Shown: in pieces, positions 16,457 to 25,625 of the stretch
Numbering within the stretch: position 1 is the first letter of the stretch
Layout of the letters: every line of letters starts with the position of its first letter
Assembly: GCA_051859045.1 (NCBI GenBank)
Contig: JBHYGK010000019.1
Location: 1-47,080, forward strand
DNA length: 47,080 bases
From: JBHYGK01 sp051859045
GTDB lineage: Bacteria; Pseudomonadota; Gammaproteobacteria; Xanthomonadales; Xanthomonadaceae
Direction of reading: 5' to 3'
The notes under the pieces: generated by a model
The model's database searches: none
What the model was told of the DNA's origin: nothing
The model's input: only the letters and a program-made list of their open reading frames with translations
Program-made: the position numbers and the translations under genes

Positions 16457-18247
16457 ATGGCCGCGCCCGCCTCGTCCTTCGATTCGCTGCGCGCGCTGCT
16501 GCGCCACGCCGCGCCGTTCCGCCCGCGGCTGTGGCTGGCCTCGGCCTGCTCGGTGCTCAACAAGCTCATGGACGTCGCGCCCGAGATCCTGATCGGCATC
16601 GCGATCGACGTGGTGGTGCGCGGCGAGGCCAGCTTCGTGGCCTCGCTGGGCGTGGTCGACCCCTGGCACCAGGTGCTGCTGATCGGCGCGCTGACGCTGC
16701 TGATCTGGGCGCTGGAGTCGGTGTTCGAGTTCGCCTACCTCGTGCTCTGGCGCGGCCTCGCCCAGGACATGCAGCACGCGCTGCGGCTGCAGGCCTACGA
16801 CCACGTGCAGCACCTGGGCATGGACTTCTTCGAGCGCCGCTCCAGCGGCGGCCTGGTGGCGGTGCTCAACGACGACGTCAACCAGCTCGAGCGCTTCCTC
16901 AACGGCGGCGCGAACGAGCTGATCCAGGTGGCGGTGAGCGTGCTGGCCTGCGGCGCGGTGTTCGTGGCCATCTCGCCCACGCTCGCCGCGCTGGCCTTCA
17001 CCCCGATCCCGGTGATCCTGTGGGGCGCGTTCGTGTTCCAGAAGCGCGCCGGGCCCCGCTACGACCGCGTGCGCGCGGCGGTGGGCACGCTGGGCGCGCG
17101 GCTCAACGGCAACCTCGCGGGCATGGCCACGATCCGCAGCTTCGGCGCCGAGGCGCGCGAGCTGGCGCGGCTGGAGGCCGACTCCAGCGCCTACGTCGCG
17201 GCCAACCGCGACGCGATCCGGCTGGGCTCGGCCTTCGTGCCGCTGATCCGGATGGCGATCCTGGCCGGCTTCCTGTGCACCCTGGTGCTGGGCGGGCGGA
17301 TGGTGCTCGACGGCGAGCTCGAGGCCGGCTTCTACGCGGTGCTGGTGTTCCTGACCCAGCGCCTGCTGTGGCCGCTGACCCGGCTGGCGGAAACGGTGGA
17401 CCTCTACGAGCGCGCGATGGCCTCGAGCCGGCGCATCCTCGGCCTGCTCGACGAGCCGCGGCCGCCGGCGCCGGTCGCCGCCGCGTCCGCCCCGGCGCCC
17501 GCCGCGCGCGGCGAGCTCGCGCTGCGCGGCGTCGCCTTCGCCTATCCCGACGGGCCCGAGGTGCTCTCGGACATCGACCTCCAGGTCCCCGCCGGCAGCA
17601 CCGTGGCCCTGGTCGGCGCCACCGGCGGCGGCAAGAGCTCGCTGGTGAAGCTGCTGCTGTCCTTCCACGCGCCCACCCGCGGCGAGGTGACGCTCGACGG
17701 CGTGCCGCTGGGCGCGCTGCCGCTGGACTGGCTGCGCCGGCAGGTGGGCTGGGTGGCGCAGGACGTGTTCCTGTTCGACGGCACGGTGCGCGAGAACATC
17801 GCCTACGGCCGCGAGGGCGCGGATGACGCCGCGATCGAGGCCGCCGCGCGCGCGGCCGAGGCCTGGGACTTCATCCAGCGCCTGCCGCAGGGGCTCGACA
17901 CCCCGGTCGGCGAGCGCGGCGTGCGGCTCTCGGGCGGGCAGCGCCAGCGCCTGTCGATCGCGCGCGCGCTGCTCAAGGACCCGCCGGTGCTGCTGCTCGA
18001 CGAGGCCACCAGCGCGGTCGACAACGAGACCGAGGCCGCCATCCAGCGCTCGCTGCGCGCGATCGCCCGTGGCCGCACGGTGGTGGTGGTGGCGCACCGG
18101 CTGAGCACGATCGTGCACGCCGACCAGATCGTCGTGCTCGAGCACGGCCGGATCGTCGAGCGCGGCACGCATCGCGACCTGGTGGCCCGGGGCGGCGCCT
18201 ACGCGGCGCTGTGGGCGGTGCAGACCGGCGGGGAGGCCGCGGCATGA
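16457..18247 (+). CDS. ABC transporter, fused permease and ATPase (MsbA/exporter type)
   Basis: 596 residues. Residues ~1-330 form the six-helix ABC exporter membrane domain; residues ~350-590 are the nucleotide-binding domain. Visible ATPase motifs are Walker A GATGGGKS (387-394, Lys393), Q-loop VGWVAQDVFLFDG, signature LSGGQ (491-495), Walker B VLLLDEATSAVD with Asp515-Glu516, and the H-loop His547 in VAHRLSTI. All catalytic residues are intact. It would work as a homodimer in the inner membrane, exporting a lipid, peptide or drug; the substrate cannot be told. The stop overlaps the next start (ATGA at 18244-18247), so the YcxB-like protein is co-produced. Confidence 0.9.
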   Translation: MAAPASSFDSLRALLRHAAPFRPRLWLASACSVLNKLMDVAPEILIGIAIDVVVRGEASFVASLGVVDPWHQVLLIGALTLLIWALESVFEFAYLVLWRGLAQDMQHALRLQAYDHVQHLGMDFFERRSSGGLVAVLNDDVNQLERFLNGGANELIQVAVSVLACGAVFVAISPTLAALAFTPIPVILWGAFVFQKRAGPRYDRVRAAVGTLGARLNGNLAGMATIRSFGAEARELARLEADSSAYVAANRDAIRLGSAFVPLIRMAILAGFLCTLVLGGRMVLDGELEAGFYAVLVFLTQRLLWPLTRLAETVDLYERAMASSRRILGLLDEPRPPAPVAAASAPAPAARGELALRGVAFAYPDGPEVLSDIDLQVPAGSTVALVGATGGGKSSLVKLLLSFHAPTRGEVTLDGVPLGALPLDWLRRQVGWVAQDVFLFDGTVRENIAYGREGADDAAIEAAARAAEAWDFIQRLPQGLDTPVGERGVRLSGGQRQRLSIARALLKDPPVLLLDEATSAVDNETEAAIQRSLRAIARGRTVVVVAHRLSTIVHADQIVVLEHGRIVERGTHRDLVARGGAYAALWAVQTGGEAAA

Positions 18248-18771
18248 GCGAGGACGCGATCACGATCACCCTGCGCCTGGACGAGGCGCACTACCGCGCG
18301 CTGCACGCCGTGCACGCGCGCCACCTCGACGGCTGGCGGTGGTGGAGCCGGGCGATGCCGGTGGTGGGCGGCCTGGCCGGCCTGTGGATGCTCGGCGCCA
18401 TCGCCGCGGGGCAGGCGCCGCTGGCCCTGCTCGGCGCCCCGCCGGCGGTGCTGGCGGGCTTCGAGGCCTGGCATGCGCCGCGCCGGCGCGCGGCCTGGCT
18501 CGAGGCGCGCCGGCGCGACCCGCGCTTCGGGTCGACCGCCACGCTGGTGCTCGATGACGCCGGCCTGCGCCATCGCGGCGTCGAGGGCGAGGCGCGGGTG
18601 GCGTGGACCGCGCTGGACCGCGTGCGCACGGTGCCGGAGGGGCTGTGCCTCGGGCTGGGCAAGGCCTGGCGCTGGATCCCGCGCGAGGCGGTGGCCTCGG
18701 CCGAGGACTGGGCGCGGCTGGACGGTTGGATCGCGCGGGCGCGCGCGCCGGACGGCGCCGGGCGCGGCTGA
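18244..18771 (+). CDS. YcxB-like small membrane protein
   Basis: 175 residues whose ATG overlaps the exporter's stop codon. Early residues ITITLRLDEAHYRALHAVHARH are followed by two hydrophobic helices (about 34-50 and 56-75). A soluble domain then contains TATLVLDDAGLRHRGVEGEARVAW and the phrase RTVPEGLCLGLG. This layout of two helices plus a PH-like beta domain is that of YcxB-type proteins. Function is unknown; the coupling suggests a link to the exporter. Confidence 0.65.
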   Translation: MSEDAITITLRLDEAHYRALHAVHARHLDGWRWWSRAMPVVGGLAGLWMLGAIAAGQAPLALLGAPPAVLAGFEAWHAPRRRAAWLEARRRDPRFGSTATLVLDDAGLRHRGVEGEARVAWTALDRVRTVPEGLCLGLGKAWRWIPREAVASAEDWARLDGWIARARAPDGAGRG

Positions 18772-18806
18772 GCCGCGACGCGGCGGGGCCGAGGCGCGGT
18801 CGCGGC
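18772..18806. terminator. Hairpin between convergent genes
   Basis: GCCGCGAC (18772-18779) pairs with its exact complement at 18799-18806 across a 19-base loop that is itself GC-rich. It occupies the gap between the YcxB-like gene and the converging lipoprotein gene. No U-tract. Confidence 0.4.
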
Positions 18807-18814
18807 GGCCGGGC

Positions 18815-20164
18815 TCAGCCGGCGGTCGGCGCGTCGGCGGCGGCGTCCGGCGCGGCCTCGGGCGCGGGCTCGGCCGGCAGGTCGAGCAGCGGATCGGCCA
18901 GCACCCGGCTCGGGCGGCCCAGCAGGGCGGCGGCCTCGGCGCGCATGTCCTCGGTGTCGACCCGGCCCTGGCGGGCGGCGCCGCGCACCATCAGCGCGCG
19001 CACCAGCGCGTCGATCCGGCGCTCGCCGTCCGGGCCGGCGCCGAGCTCGTCGTCGAGCGCCGCCAGCAGCACCACCGCGCGCGCGGTGACGTCGCCGCTG
19101 GAGCGCGCCACGCGCAGCGTGGCGACCTCGGCGCCGCGCCGCTCCAGCGCCGCCATCGTCGCGCGCACCCGGCGCGGCGTGGTCAGGAAGCCGCGCTCGG
19201 GCAGCACCACCGCGTAGTACTCGGCCAGGCCCTCGGCGATCCAGTCGTCGTGCTCGCCGCCGCGCACGCCGGTGATCACGTGGGTCAGCTCGTGGACGAA
19301 GGTGGAGGTGCCGTCCTCGCCGATCAGCGGGCGCTCGGCGTGCAGGTACAGCGAGCGCGGGCCGGACAGGCCGCCGCGCCACATCGGGTCGCCGTCCTGC
19401 ACGATCAGCAGCTTCGGCGGCAGCTCGCCGAAGGCCTGGCGGAACTCGCGCGCCAGCGGGCGCAGGAAGGCCAGGGTCTGCAGGCGCTCGACGCCGATCC
19501 CGCGCGGGGCCGCGACCGCCACCTGGGTGCCGCGGAAGCGCTCGAAGCGGGTGGCGATGTCGCCGGCGATCCACCAGCCCACCGGGCGGTCGAAGCGGCG
19601 CTCGGCGTACTCCACCGGCAGGCCCTCGACGCCGCGGCGCGGGCGGTAGGGCGTCTGCGCGCTCCAGCCCTCGGGCAGGCGCAGGGTCAGGCGGGCGCGC
19701 GACTGCGAGCCGTCGCTCATCACCGCGGCGGCCGGCGGGACCACGTCGTCGCCGCGCACCAGCACGCCGGCGCGGGTGAAGCGCGCGTCGTAGGCCTCGC
19801 CGCGGCGGTGGTCGATGCGGTAGCGGTAGCGCAGGTTGCCGCCGGAGGCGGGGATGCGCCAGACGGTGCGGCCGCGGTCATCGCGCTCCAGCGTGCCGTC
19901 GGCGGCGAGGCCGGTGTAGCGCTCGTCCATCGAGAACGCCAGCGAGATCAGCTGGCCCGCGCCGTGGCGGACCTCGATCTCGACCTCGGCCTGCCCGGTC
20001 TGCGGCAGGAAGCCCACGATGTAGTGCACGTCGTAGCGCGGCGGCTCGGACGCGGCCGGCGGCGGCGGCGCGAGCTCGCCGCAGGCGGCGAGCAGCAGCG
20101 CGGCGGCGAGGCCGAGGAGCGCGGCGCGGAAGGCGGCGGGGCGGGCGTGCGTGGGCTGGCGCAT
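18815..20164 (-). CDS. Lipoprotein with HExxH metallopeptidase domain (M1/M61-like)
   Basis: 449 residues. A signal peptide ends in the lipobox Leu-Ala-Ala-Cys28, so it should be lipid-anchored. The N-terminal half is beta-rich (YDVHYIVGFLPQTG, RYRYRIDHR). The second half contains HELTH in TFVHELTHVITG and, about twenty residues later, WIAEGLAEYYA, whose Glu would be the third zinc ligand. This is the gluzincin pattern HExxH-x(n)-E of M1/M61 aminopeptidase-like enzymes. The C-terminus is an Ala/Pro/Asp/Glu-rich tail. The substrate is not known. It reads toward the YcxB-like gene and begins 57 bases beyond the tRNA 3' end. Confidence 0.78.
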   Translation of the reverse strand: MRQPTHARPAAFRAALLGLAAALLLAACGELAPPPPAASEPPRYDVHYIVGFLPQTGQAEVEIEVRHGAGQLISLAFSMDERYTGLAADGTLERDDRGRTVWRIPASGGNLRYRYRIDHRRGEAYDARFTRAGVLVRGDDVVPPAAAVMSDGSQSRARLTLRLPEGWSAQTPYRPRRGVEGLPVEYAERRFDRPVGWWIAGDIATRFERFRGTQVAVAAPRGIGVERLQTLAFLRPLAREFRQAFGELPPKLLIVQDGDPMWRGGLSGPRSLYLHAERPLIGEDGTSTFVHELTHVITGVRGGEHDDWIAEGLAEYYAVVLPERGFLTTPRRVRATMAALERRGAEVATLRVARSSGDVTARAVVLLAALDDELGAGPDGERRIDALVRALMVRGAARQGRVDTEDMRAEAAALLGRPSRVLADPLLDLPAEPAPEAAPDAAADAPTAG

Positions 20165-20220
20165 GGTGGCTCGAGGGTCGTGTGGGAACGACGGGCGCGA
20201 CGCGCCCGCGCGCGTGCAGC

Positions 20221-20307
20221 TGGTGCCGGCGGAGAGACTCGAACTCTCACGGGGGGCTGCCCCGGCGCATTTTGAGTGCGCTGCGTCTACCGTTCCGCCA
20301 CGCCGGC
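20221..20307 (-). tRNA. tRNA-Leu (CAA anticodon)
   Basis: 87 bases including an encoded CCA. The acceptor stem GCCGGCG pairs exactly with CGCCGGC, with discriminator A. The anticodon stem-loop is GCGCA, CTCAAAA, TGCGC, giving anticodon CAA (reads UUG). A long variable arm with a CGGGG/CCCCG pairing and the T-loop GTTCGAGTC confirm a class II leucine tRNA. Leucine UUG codons are very rare in this GC-rich DNA. Confidence 0.97.
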
Positions 20308-20352
20308 AGCGGACGCGCAGTATAGCCGCGCGCCGGCCTGGCGCGCGCCGGC

Positions 20353-21582
20353 TCAGCCGCCGGCGAGGAAGCCGCGGATCGCGGGGTCGAAGCGCGCGAT
20401 GTCCACCAGGAACGCGTCGTGGCCCTGCGGCGAGGGCAGCGCGGCGAAGGTGACGTCGGCGCAGCCGCCGGCGCGCAGGCCCTCGGCCAGCTGCTCCTGC
20501 TGCTGCAGCGGGAACAGGATGTCGGTCTCCACGCCGATCACCAGCGCGCGCGCCAGCCCGGCGGCGGCGCGTCCGATGCCGGCCAGCGGGTCGCCCGGCG
20601 CGCCGGCTGGGGCGGCGCCCGGCGCGTACTCGGCCGCGTCGAACCAGTCCATCGAGCGGCTGAGGTAGAGGTAGCAGTTGGGATCGAACTGGCGCACGAA
20701 GCGGCGCGCGTGGCCCTCGAGGTAGCGCTCGACCTCGAACTCCGGGCCGAACGGGTCGTCCTCGCGGCACTCGGCGTCCAGGCGCACGCGGCCGAAGCGG
20801 CCGTCCCACTCCATCGCCGAGCGGTAGGTCACCACGCCGAGCTTGCGCGCCAGGCGCATGCCGCTCTCGGGGTACTGCGCGCCGGCGTAGCCGCCGCCGG
20901 CCCAGTCGGGGTCGAGCCGGATCGCTTCGCGCTGCAGCGAGCGGATGGCGATCGAGAACGGCAGCGCGCGGGCGCTGCCGGCGATGTTGACGTGGCGCGC
21001 GGCGACGCCGGGATGCAGCAGCGAGAACGCCAGCGCCACCATCCCGCCCATCGAGCAGCCCACCACCGCGTGCAGGCGCGACAGGCCCAGCGCGCGCAGC
21101 ACCTCGGCGGCGGCGTTGGCGCCGTCCTCGACCGAGAGCTCGGGGAAATCCAGCCGCCACGGCTCGCCGCCGCCGGCGCCGGGCCGCGGCGAGGCCGGGC
21201 CGGTGCTGCCGCGGCAGCTGCCGAGCGAGTTCACGCACACCACGAAGAAGCGGTCGGTGTCGATGGCCTTGCCGGGGCCGACGATGGCCTCCCACCAGCC
21301 CGGCTCCGGGTCGGCGGGGCTGGAAGCCGCGTGCGCGGAGGGCGAGAGGCCGGTCAGCAGCAGGATCGCGTTGCCGCCGTCGGGCGCCCGCGTGCCCCAG
21401 GTCTCGAAGGCCATCCGCGCGCCGTGCAGCGCGCCGCCGCGCTTCATCGCGAACGGCGAGGGCAGGGCGACGAAGCGGGTGGCGGGCGGCACGCGCTCGC
21501 CCGGGCCGAAGGCCCCGGGCGGCGGCGCGTCGATGAGCCGCGCCGGGGTCGGCGCGTCGCTGCCGGTGCCGGCGGGGCTCAC
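20353..21582 (-). CDS. MetX-family homoserine/serine O-acyltransferase
   Basis: 409 residues from a GTG at 21582 that overlaps the ccmI stop (GTGA). The alpha/beta-hydrolase acyltransferase triad is Ser177 in VGCSMGGM, Asp354 in GVETDILFP and His388 in SPQGHDAF. Other family marks are the MAFETWG, CVNSLGSCRGSTGP and DFPELSVEDGA segments. MetX enzymes activate homoserine for methionine, or serine for cysteine synthesis. In Xanthomonadales the characterised member is a serine O-succinyltransferase, so that specificity is likely but not provable here. The next ATG, at MKRGG, would delete the conserved FVALPSPF stretch, so the GTG start is favoured. Confidence 0.85.
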   Translation of the reverse strand: MSPAGTGSDAPTPARLIDAPPPGAFGPGERVPPATRFVALPSPFAMKRGGALHGARMAFETWGTRAPDGGNAILLLTGLSPSAHAASSPADPEPGWWEAIVGPGKAIDTDRFFVVCVNSLGSCRGSTGPASPRPGAGGGEPWRLDFPELSVEDGANAAAEVLRALGLSRLHAVVGCSMGGMVALAFSLLHPGVAARHVNIAGSARALPFSIAIRSLQREAIRLDPDWAGGGYAGAQYPESGMRLARKLGVVTYRSAMEWDGRFGRVRLDAECREDDPFGPEFEVERYLEGHARRFVRQFDPNCYLYLSRSMDWFDAAEYAPGAAPAGAPGDPLAGIGRAAAGLARALVIGVETDILFPLQQQEQLAEGLRAGGCADVTFAALPSPQGHDAFLVDIARFDPAIRGFLAGG

Positions 21583-22595
21583 TCGAGCACCGTGGCCACG
21601 CGCAGGGTCGCCTCGCCGTCGGTGGGCGCCACGTCGAGCGGCGCGGACTCGAGGTCCCCGGGCTGGGCGCCTGCATCGCCGGACTGGGCCACGCGCGCCA
21701 CCAGGCGCAGGCGCGGCTGCTCGCTGAAGCGCAGCGAGGGCATCGGGCTGGCGGCGTCGCTCAGCTCGACCTCGACGGGGAAGTCGCGCGCGGGCACGCG
21801 CTGCACGGCCACCGGCATCGGCGGGCCGTCGGGCACGCGGGCGAACACGAACAGCACGGCGTCCGGGCCGATCCGGTCGGCGAGCGCCGGGGCCAGCTCG
21901 ACCCGCACGCGCAGGCGCGGGCCGGCATCGGCGGGCGCGGCGGCCTCGGGCGCCAGCGGCGCGAGGCCGGCCTCGGCCCGGGCCAGGTCGATCTGCTCGC
22001 GCAGGCTGGCGCGCAGCGACGGGTCCTCGCTGCTCTCCAGCAGCGGCGCCCACAGCTCGGCGGCCTCGGCCGGGCGGCCATTCTGGCGGTGGTGGATGCC
22101 GAGGAACCAGCGCGCGCGCGGGCTGCCGGGCTGCAGCGCCAGGGCCTGCTCGAACAGCGCCAGCACCTCGCCCTCGATGCGGCGGTCGGCGCCGGCCATC
22201 AGCATGGCCTCGGCGCGCACCACCATCAGGTCGGCGTCGTCCGGGCGCAGCGCCTGCGCGCGGCCCCAGGCCTCGAGCGCGGCCGGGGTCTCGCCCTGGC
22301 GCTGGCGGATGTTGCCCAGCAGCATCCAGCCGTCGGCGTCCTCGGGGTTCTCCTCGAGCGCGCGCTGCAGGCGGAACAGGCCCTCCTCCAGCGTCTGCGG
22401 CTCGCGCAGCTCGGCGGGGTCGAGCGCGCGGGGGGTGCCGAGCGCGAGGTACAGGCCGGCGCCGGCCAGCGGCAGCAGCACCAGCGCGGCGATGGCGCTG
22501 GCGCGCGCGCCGCGCCACAGCACCGGCACCACGCACAGCAGGGCCAGCGCGAGCAGCAGCGCGCTGCCGGCCAGGAAGGCGGGGTCCATCACCAT
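21579..22595 (-). CDS. ccmI: Cytochrome c maturation TPR protein CcmI
   Basis: 338 residues from ATG 22595, with GAGGA nine bases upstream. A second ATG at 22589, in a TGATG overlap with the ccmH stop, is a possible alternative. Two membrane helices come first (about 8-24 and 30-50). TPR-like segments follow (TLEEGLFRLQRALEENPEDADGW begins near 65, then two more units). The C-terminal ~110 residues are a beta-rich periplasmic domain (VLFVFARVPDGPPMPVAV), the typical CcmI/CcmH C-domain that chaperones apocytochrome c. It is the last ccm gene and is coupled to the MetX-type gene. Confidence 0.88.
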   Translation of the reverse strand: MVMDPAFLAGSALLLALALLCVVPVLWRGARASAIAALVLLPLAGAGLYLALGTPRALDPAELREPQTLEEGLFRLQRALEENPEDADGWMLLGNIRQRQGETPAALEAWGRAQALRPDDADLMVVRAEAMLMAGADRRIEGEVLALFEQALALQPGSPRARWFLGIHHRQNGRPAEAAELWAPLLESSEDPSLRASLREQIDLARAEAGLAPLAPEAAAPADAGPRLRVRVELAPALADRIGPDAVLFVFARVPDGPPMPVAVQRVPARDFPVEVELSDAASPMPSLRFSEQPRLRLVARVAQSGDAGAQPGDLESAPLDVAPTDGEATLRVATVLE

Positions 22596-23071
22596 GCGGA
22601 ACCATCCTCGGAGTCGGGGAGCGGCGCGGTGCGCGCCTTCGCGGAGCGCCGGCGCACCTGGCGCACGATCAGGCCGAAGCCCAGCGCGGCCAGCGCGAGC
22701 GGGCCGAACCACAGGGCGTACGTCATCGGGGTCAGGCGCGGGCGGTAGAGCACGAACTCGCCGTAGCGGTCGACCAGGAACTGCTCGATCTCGCGGTCGG
22801 AGCGGCCGTCGCGGATCTGCACCAGCACCTCGCGGCGCAGGTCGATCGCGATCTGCGCATCGGAGTCGGCCAGCGACTCGTTCTGGCACATCACGCAGCG
22901 CAGCTGGCTGATGAGCATGCGGAAGCGCGCCTCTTCCTCGGCCGAGCGGAAGTCGATCGGCTCGATCGCGCCGGCGACCGCCGCGAGGGCGAGCAGGGCC
23001 GCGGCCAGCAGCGGGCGCAGGCGGCGCAGCCAGCCGCGCGGGGTGGCGGTGGCGGTGGCGAGCGGGCTCAT
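22589..23071 (-). CDS. ccmH: Cytochrome c maturation thiol-disulfide protein CcmH
   Basis: 160 residues. A signal peptide is followed by the redox motif RCVMCQNES (LRCxxCQN), the family hallmark that reduces apocytochrome c heme-binding cysteines. A C-terminal helix near 115-135 (ALWFGPLALAALGFGLIV) anchors it. It starts in an ATGA overlap with ccmG and ends overlapping ccmI. It is the short CcmH form, with the TPR part as a separate gene. Confidence 0.93.
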   Translation of the reverse strand: MSPLATATATPRGWLRRLRPLLAAALLALAAVAGAIEPIDFRSAEEEARFRMLISQLRCVMCQNESLADSDAQIAIDLRREVLVQIRDGRSDREIEQFLVDRYGEFVLYRPRLTPMTYALWFGPLALAALGFGLIVRQVRRRSAKARTAPLPDSEDGSAW

Positions 23072-23643
23072 CGCGAGGCCTCCAGCGCGGGCATCAGTTC
23101 CTCGCGCACGATGTCGGGGGTCAGCGCGCCGACGTGCTTCCACGCCACCACGCCGTCGGCGCCGACCACGAAGGTCTCGGGCGCGCCGTAGATGCCCCAC
23201 TCGATGGCCTGGCGACCCTCGGGGTCGGCCACGATCACCGCGTAGGGATTGCCGAACTGCTCGAGCCAGCGCCGCGCGTCGGCGGGCTCGTCCTTGAGGT
23301 TGTAGCCGACCACCGTGACGCCCATCCGCGCCAGCGAGTCGACCACCGGGTGCTCGACGCGGCACTCCGGGCACCAGCTGCCCCAGACGTTGAGCACGAA
23401 GGGCGTGCCGGCGAACTCGGCCAGCGCCACCTGGCGCGGCGCGGCGGCCGGGTCGGCCTCGAGCGAGGGCAGGTCGAGCGCCGGGGCGGGCCGGCCGATC
23501 AGCGGAGAGGGCAGGGCCGAGGTGTCCTGGCCGCTGTTCATGCGCACGCCGGCGTAGAGCAGCACGCCGAGCGCGCCGGCCACGAGCAGCGGGACGAGGC
23601 GACCGAGCAGGCCGCCGCGCGGGGTCTCGCCGGCCTCGCTCAT
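23068..23643 (-). CDS. ccmG: Periplasmic thioredoxin-like protein CcmG/DsbE
   Basis: 191 residues. One N-terminal helix (about 11-31) anchors a thioredoxin fold with the redox centre WGSWCPECRVEHP and the acidic groove typical of CcmG. The later PETFVVGADG is the cis-Pro loop region. It keeps apocytochrome or CcmH cysteines reduced in the periplasm. Both ends overlap neighbours by ATGA. Confidence 0.93.
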   Translation of the reverse strand: MSEAGETPRGGLLGRLVPLLVAGALGVLLYAGVRMNSGQDTSALPSPLIGRPAPALDLPSLEADPAAAPRQVALAEFAGTPFVLNVWGSWCPECRVEHPVVDSLARMGVTVVGYNLKDEPADARRWLEQFGNPYAVIVADPEGRQAIEWGIYGAPETFVVGADGVVAWKHVGALTPDIVREELMPALEASR

Positions 23644-25625
23644 GCCGAGGCCTCCGGGGCGGGCGCCGCGGCCGCGGGCTGGCGCATCGCCGGCGCCGCG
23701 CCGCGCCGGACCGGCGTGCGCAGGCGGCGGTCCGCCGCCGAGACCAGGCCGCCGAGCGCCATCAGCAGCGCGCCCAGCCAGATCAGGCGGATGAAGGGCT
23801 TGACGTAGATCCGCAGCGCCCAGCCGTCCTCGGCGCGCGGCCCGAGCGATTCGCCGAGGGCCACGTAGACGTCGCGGTGCAGGGCGGGATCGATCGCCGC
23901 CTCGGTCATCACCTGGCCGCCGGAGGCGTAGCGGCGCTTCTCCGGATGCAGGGTGGCGACCGGCTCGCCGCCGCGGGTGACCACGACGGTGGCGCGGTCG
24001 GCGGTGTAGTTCGGGCCCTGCACCGGGGCCACGCCCTCGAGCAGGACCTCGAAGCCGCGCACCTCGACCGACTGGCCCGGCGCGAGCGCGACGTCGCGCT
24101 CCAGGCCCCGGCCCTCGGTCATCAGCACGCCGAACACGAACACGCCGATGCCCGCGTGGGCCAGCGTCATGCCCAGCATCTCGGCGCTGAAGGCGCGGCC
24201 CTTGGCCTCGAAGCGCGTCCACACGAAGCGCGCGGTGCCGCCGACCAGCCAGGCGCCCACCACGGCGGCCGCCAGCGGCTTCCACCAGGCCTCGTCGACG
24301 GTGAGCAGCGCCAGCAGGCCGGCCAGCGCGGCCAGCACCGCCCAAGGCGCCAGCATGCGCAGCGTCTTCGAGGGCTCCTCGCGCTGCCAGCGCAGCAGCG
24401 GGCCGAACGGCACCGCCAGCACCAGCGGCGCCATCAGCAGGGTGAACAGCAGGCCGAAGTAGGGCGGGCCCACCGAGATCCGGCCGAGGTCGAGCGCGTC
24501 GGCCAGCAGCGGGTACAGCGTGCCCAGCAGCACCATCGCCGCCGACACGGTGAGCAGCAGGTTGTTCACCAGCAGCGCCGTCTCGCGGCTCCACAGCTCG
24601 AACGGCGCGCCGTCGTCGCCGCGCGGGCCGCGCAGCGCGTACAGCAGCAGCGAGCCGCCGACGATCACCACGAGGAAGGCCAGGATGAACATGCCGCGCT
24701 CGGGCGAGCTGGCGAAGGCGTGCACGGAGGTGAGCACGCCCGAGCGCACCAGGAAGGTGCCGAGCAGGCTCAGCGAGAACGCCGCGATCGCCAGCAGCAG
24801 GGTCCAGCCGCGGAAGCTGCCGCGCTTCTCGGTGGCGGCCTGGCTGTGGATCAGCGCCGCGCCCACCAGCCAGGGCAGGAAGGAGGCGTTCTCGACCGGG
24901 TCCCAGAACCACCAGCCGCCCCAGCCCAGCTCGTAGTAGGCCCACCACGAGCCCAGCGCGATGCCGAGGGTGAGGAAGGCCCAGGCCACGTTCGTCCACG
25001 GCCGCGACCAGCGCACCCAGTCGCGGTCGAGCTTGCCGTCGAGCATGGCCGCGATCGCGAACGCGAACGCCACCGCGAAGCCCACGTAGCCCATGTAGAG
25101 CATCGGCGGGTGGATGATCAGGCCCGGGTCCTGCAGCAGCGGGTTGAGGTCGCGGCCCTCGGCCGCGGCCGGCAGCATGCGCGCGAAGGGGTTGGAGGTG
25201 ATCGCGGTGAACAGCAGGAAGCCCACCGACACCCAGCCCATGATCGCCAGCACCCGCGCCACCACCGGCAGCGGCAGCGAGCGGCTGAAGCGCGCCACCG
25301 CGGCGGTCCAGCCCGCCAGGATCAGCACCCACAGCAGCAGCGAGCCCTCGTGCGCGCCCCACACCGCCGAGAAGCGGTAGACCATCGGCAGCAGCGAGTT
25401 GGAGTTGTTGGCCACGTAGGCCACCGAGAAGTCCTGCACCACGAAGGCGTGGGTGAGGATGGCGAAGCTGATGCCGAGCAGCGCGAACGTGCCGTAGGCC
25501 AGCGGGCGCGCGAGCGCCATCCACGGGCCGATGCCGCGCCAGGCCCCGGCCAGGGGCAGGGTGGCGAGGACGATGGAGAGCGCCAGCGCCAGCAGCAGCG
25601 CGACCTGGCCGAGCTCGGGCAGCAT
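23640..25625 (-). CDS. ccmF: Heme lyase subunit CcmF
   Basis: 661 residues, normal for CcmF, with about 14-15 hydrophobic helices. The tryptophan-rich heme-handling segment GWGGWWFWDPVENASFLPW is present near residues 230-250. Conserved histidines are visible in VWGAHEGSLLLW and in IIHPPMLYMGYVGF. It attaches heme from CcmE to apocytochrome c together with CcmH/I. The start overlaps the ccmE stop by one base (TGATG). Confidence 0.95.
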   Translation of the reverse strand: MLPELGQVALLLALALSIVLATLPLAGAWRGIGPWMALARPLAYGTFALLGISFAILTHAFVVQDFSVAYVANNSNSLLPMVYRFSAVWGAHEGSLLLWVLILAGWTAAVARFSRSLPLPVVARVLAIMGWVSVGFLLFTAITSNPFARMLPAAAEGRDLNPLLQDPGLIIHPPMLYMGYVGFAVAFAFAIAAMLDGKLDRDWVRWSRPWTNVAWAFLTLGIALGSWWAYYELGWGGWWFWDPVENASFLPWLVGAALIHSQAATEKRGSFRGWTLLLAIAAFSLSLLGTFLVRSGVLTSVHAFASSPERGMFILAFLVVIVGGSLLLYALRGPRGDDGAPFELWSRETALLVNNLLLTVSAAMVLLGTLYPLLADALDLGRISVGPPYFGLLFTLLMAPLVLAVPFGPLLRWQREEPSKTLRMLAPWAVLAALAGLLALLTVDEAWWKPLAAAVVGAWLVGGTARFVWTRFEAKGRAFSAEMLGMTLAHAGIGVFVFGVLMTEGRGLERDVALAPGQSVEVRGFEVLLEGVAPVQGPNYTADRATVVVTRGGEPVATLHPEKRRYASGGQVMTEAAIDPALHRDVYVALGESLGPRAEDGWALRIYVKPFIRLIWLGALLMALGGLVSAADRRLRTPVRRGAAPAMRQPAAAAPAPEASA

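Noticed and set aside
20221..20352. tRNA-Leu considered as an integration site for a genomic island
   Set aside because: No partial tRNA copy, integrase or change of base composition was seen on either side; the neighbouring ccm operon is core.
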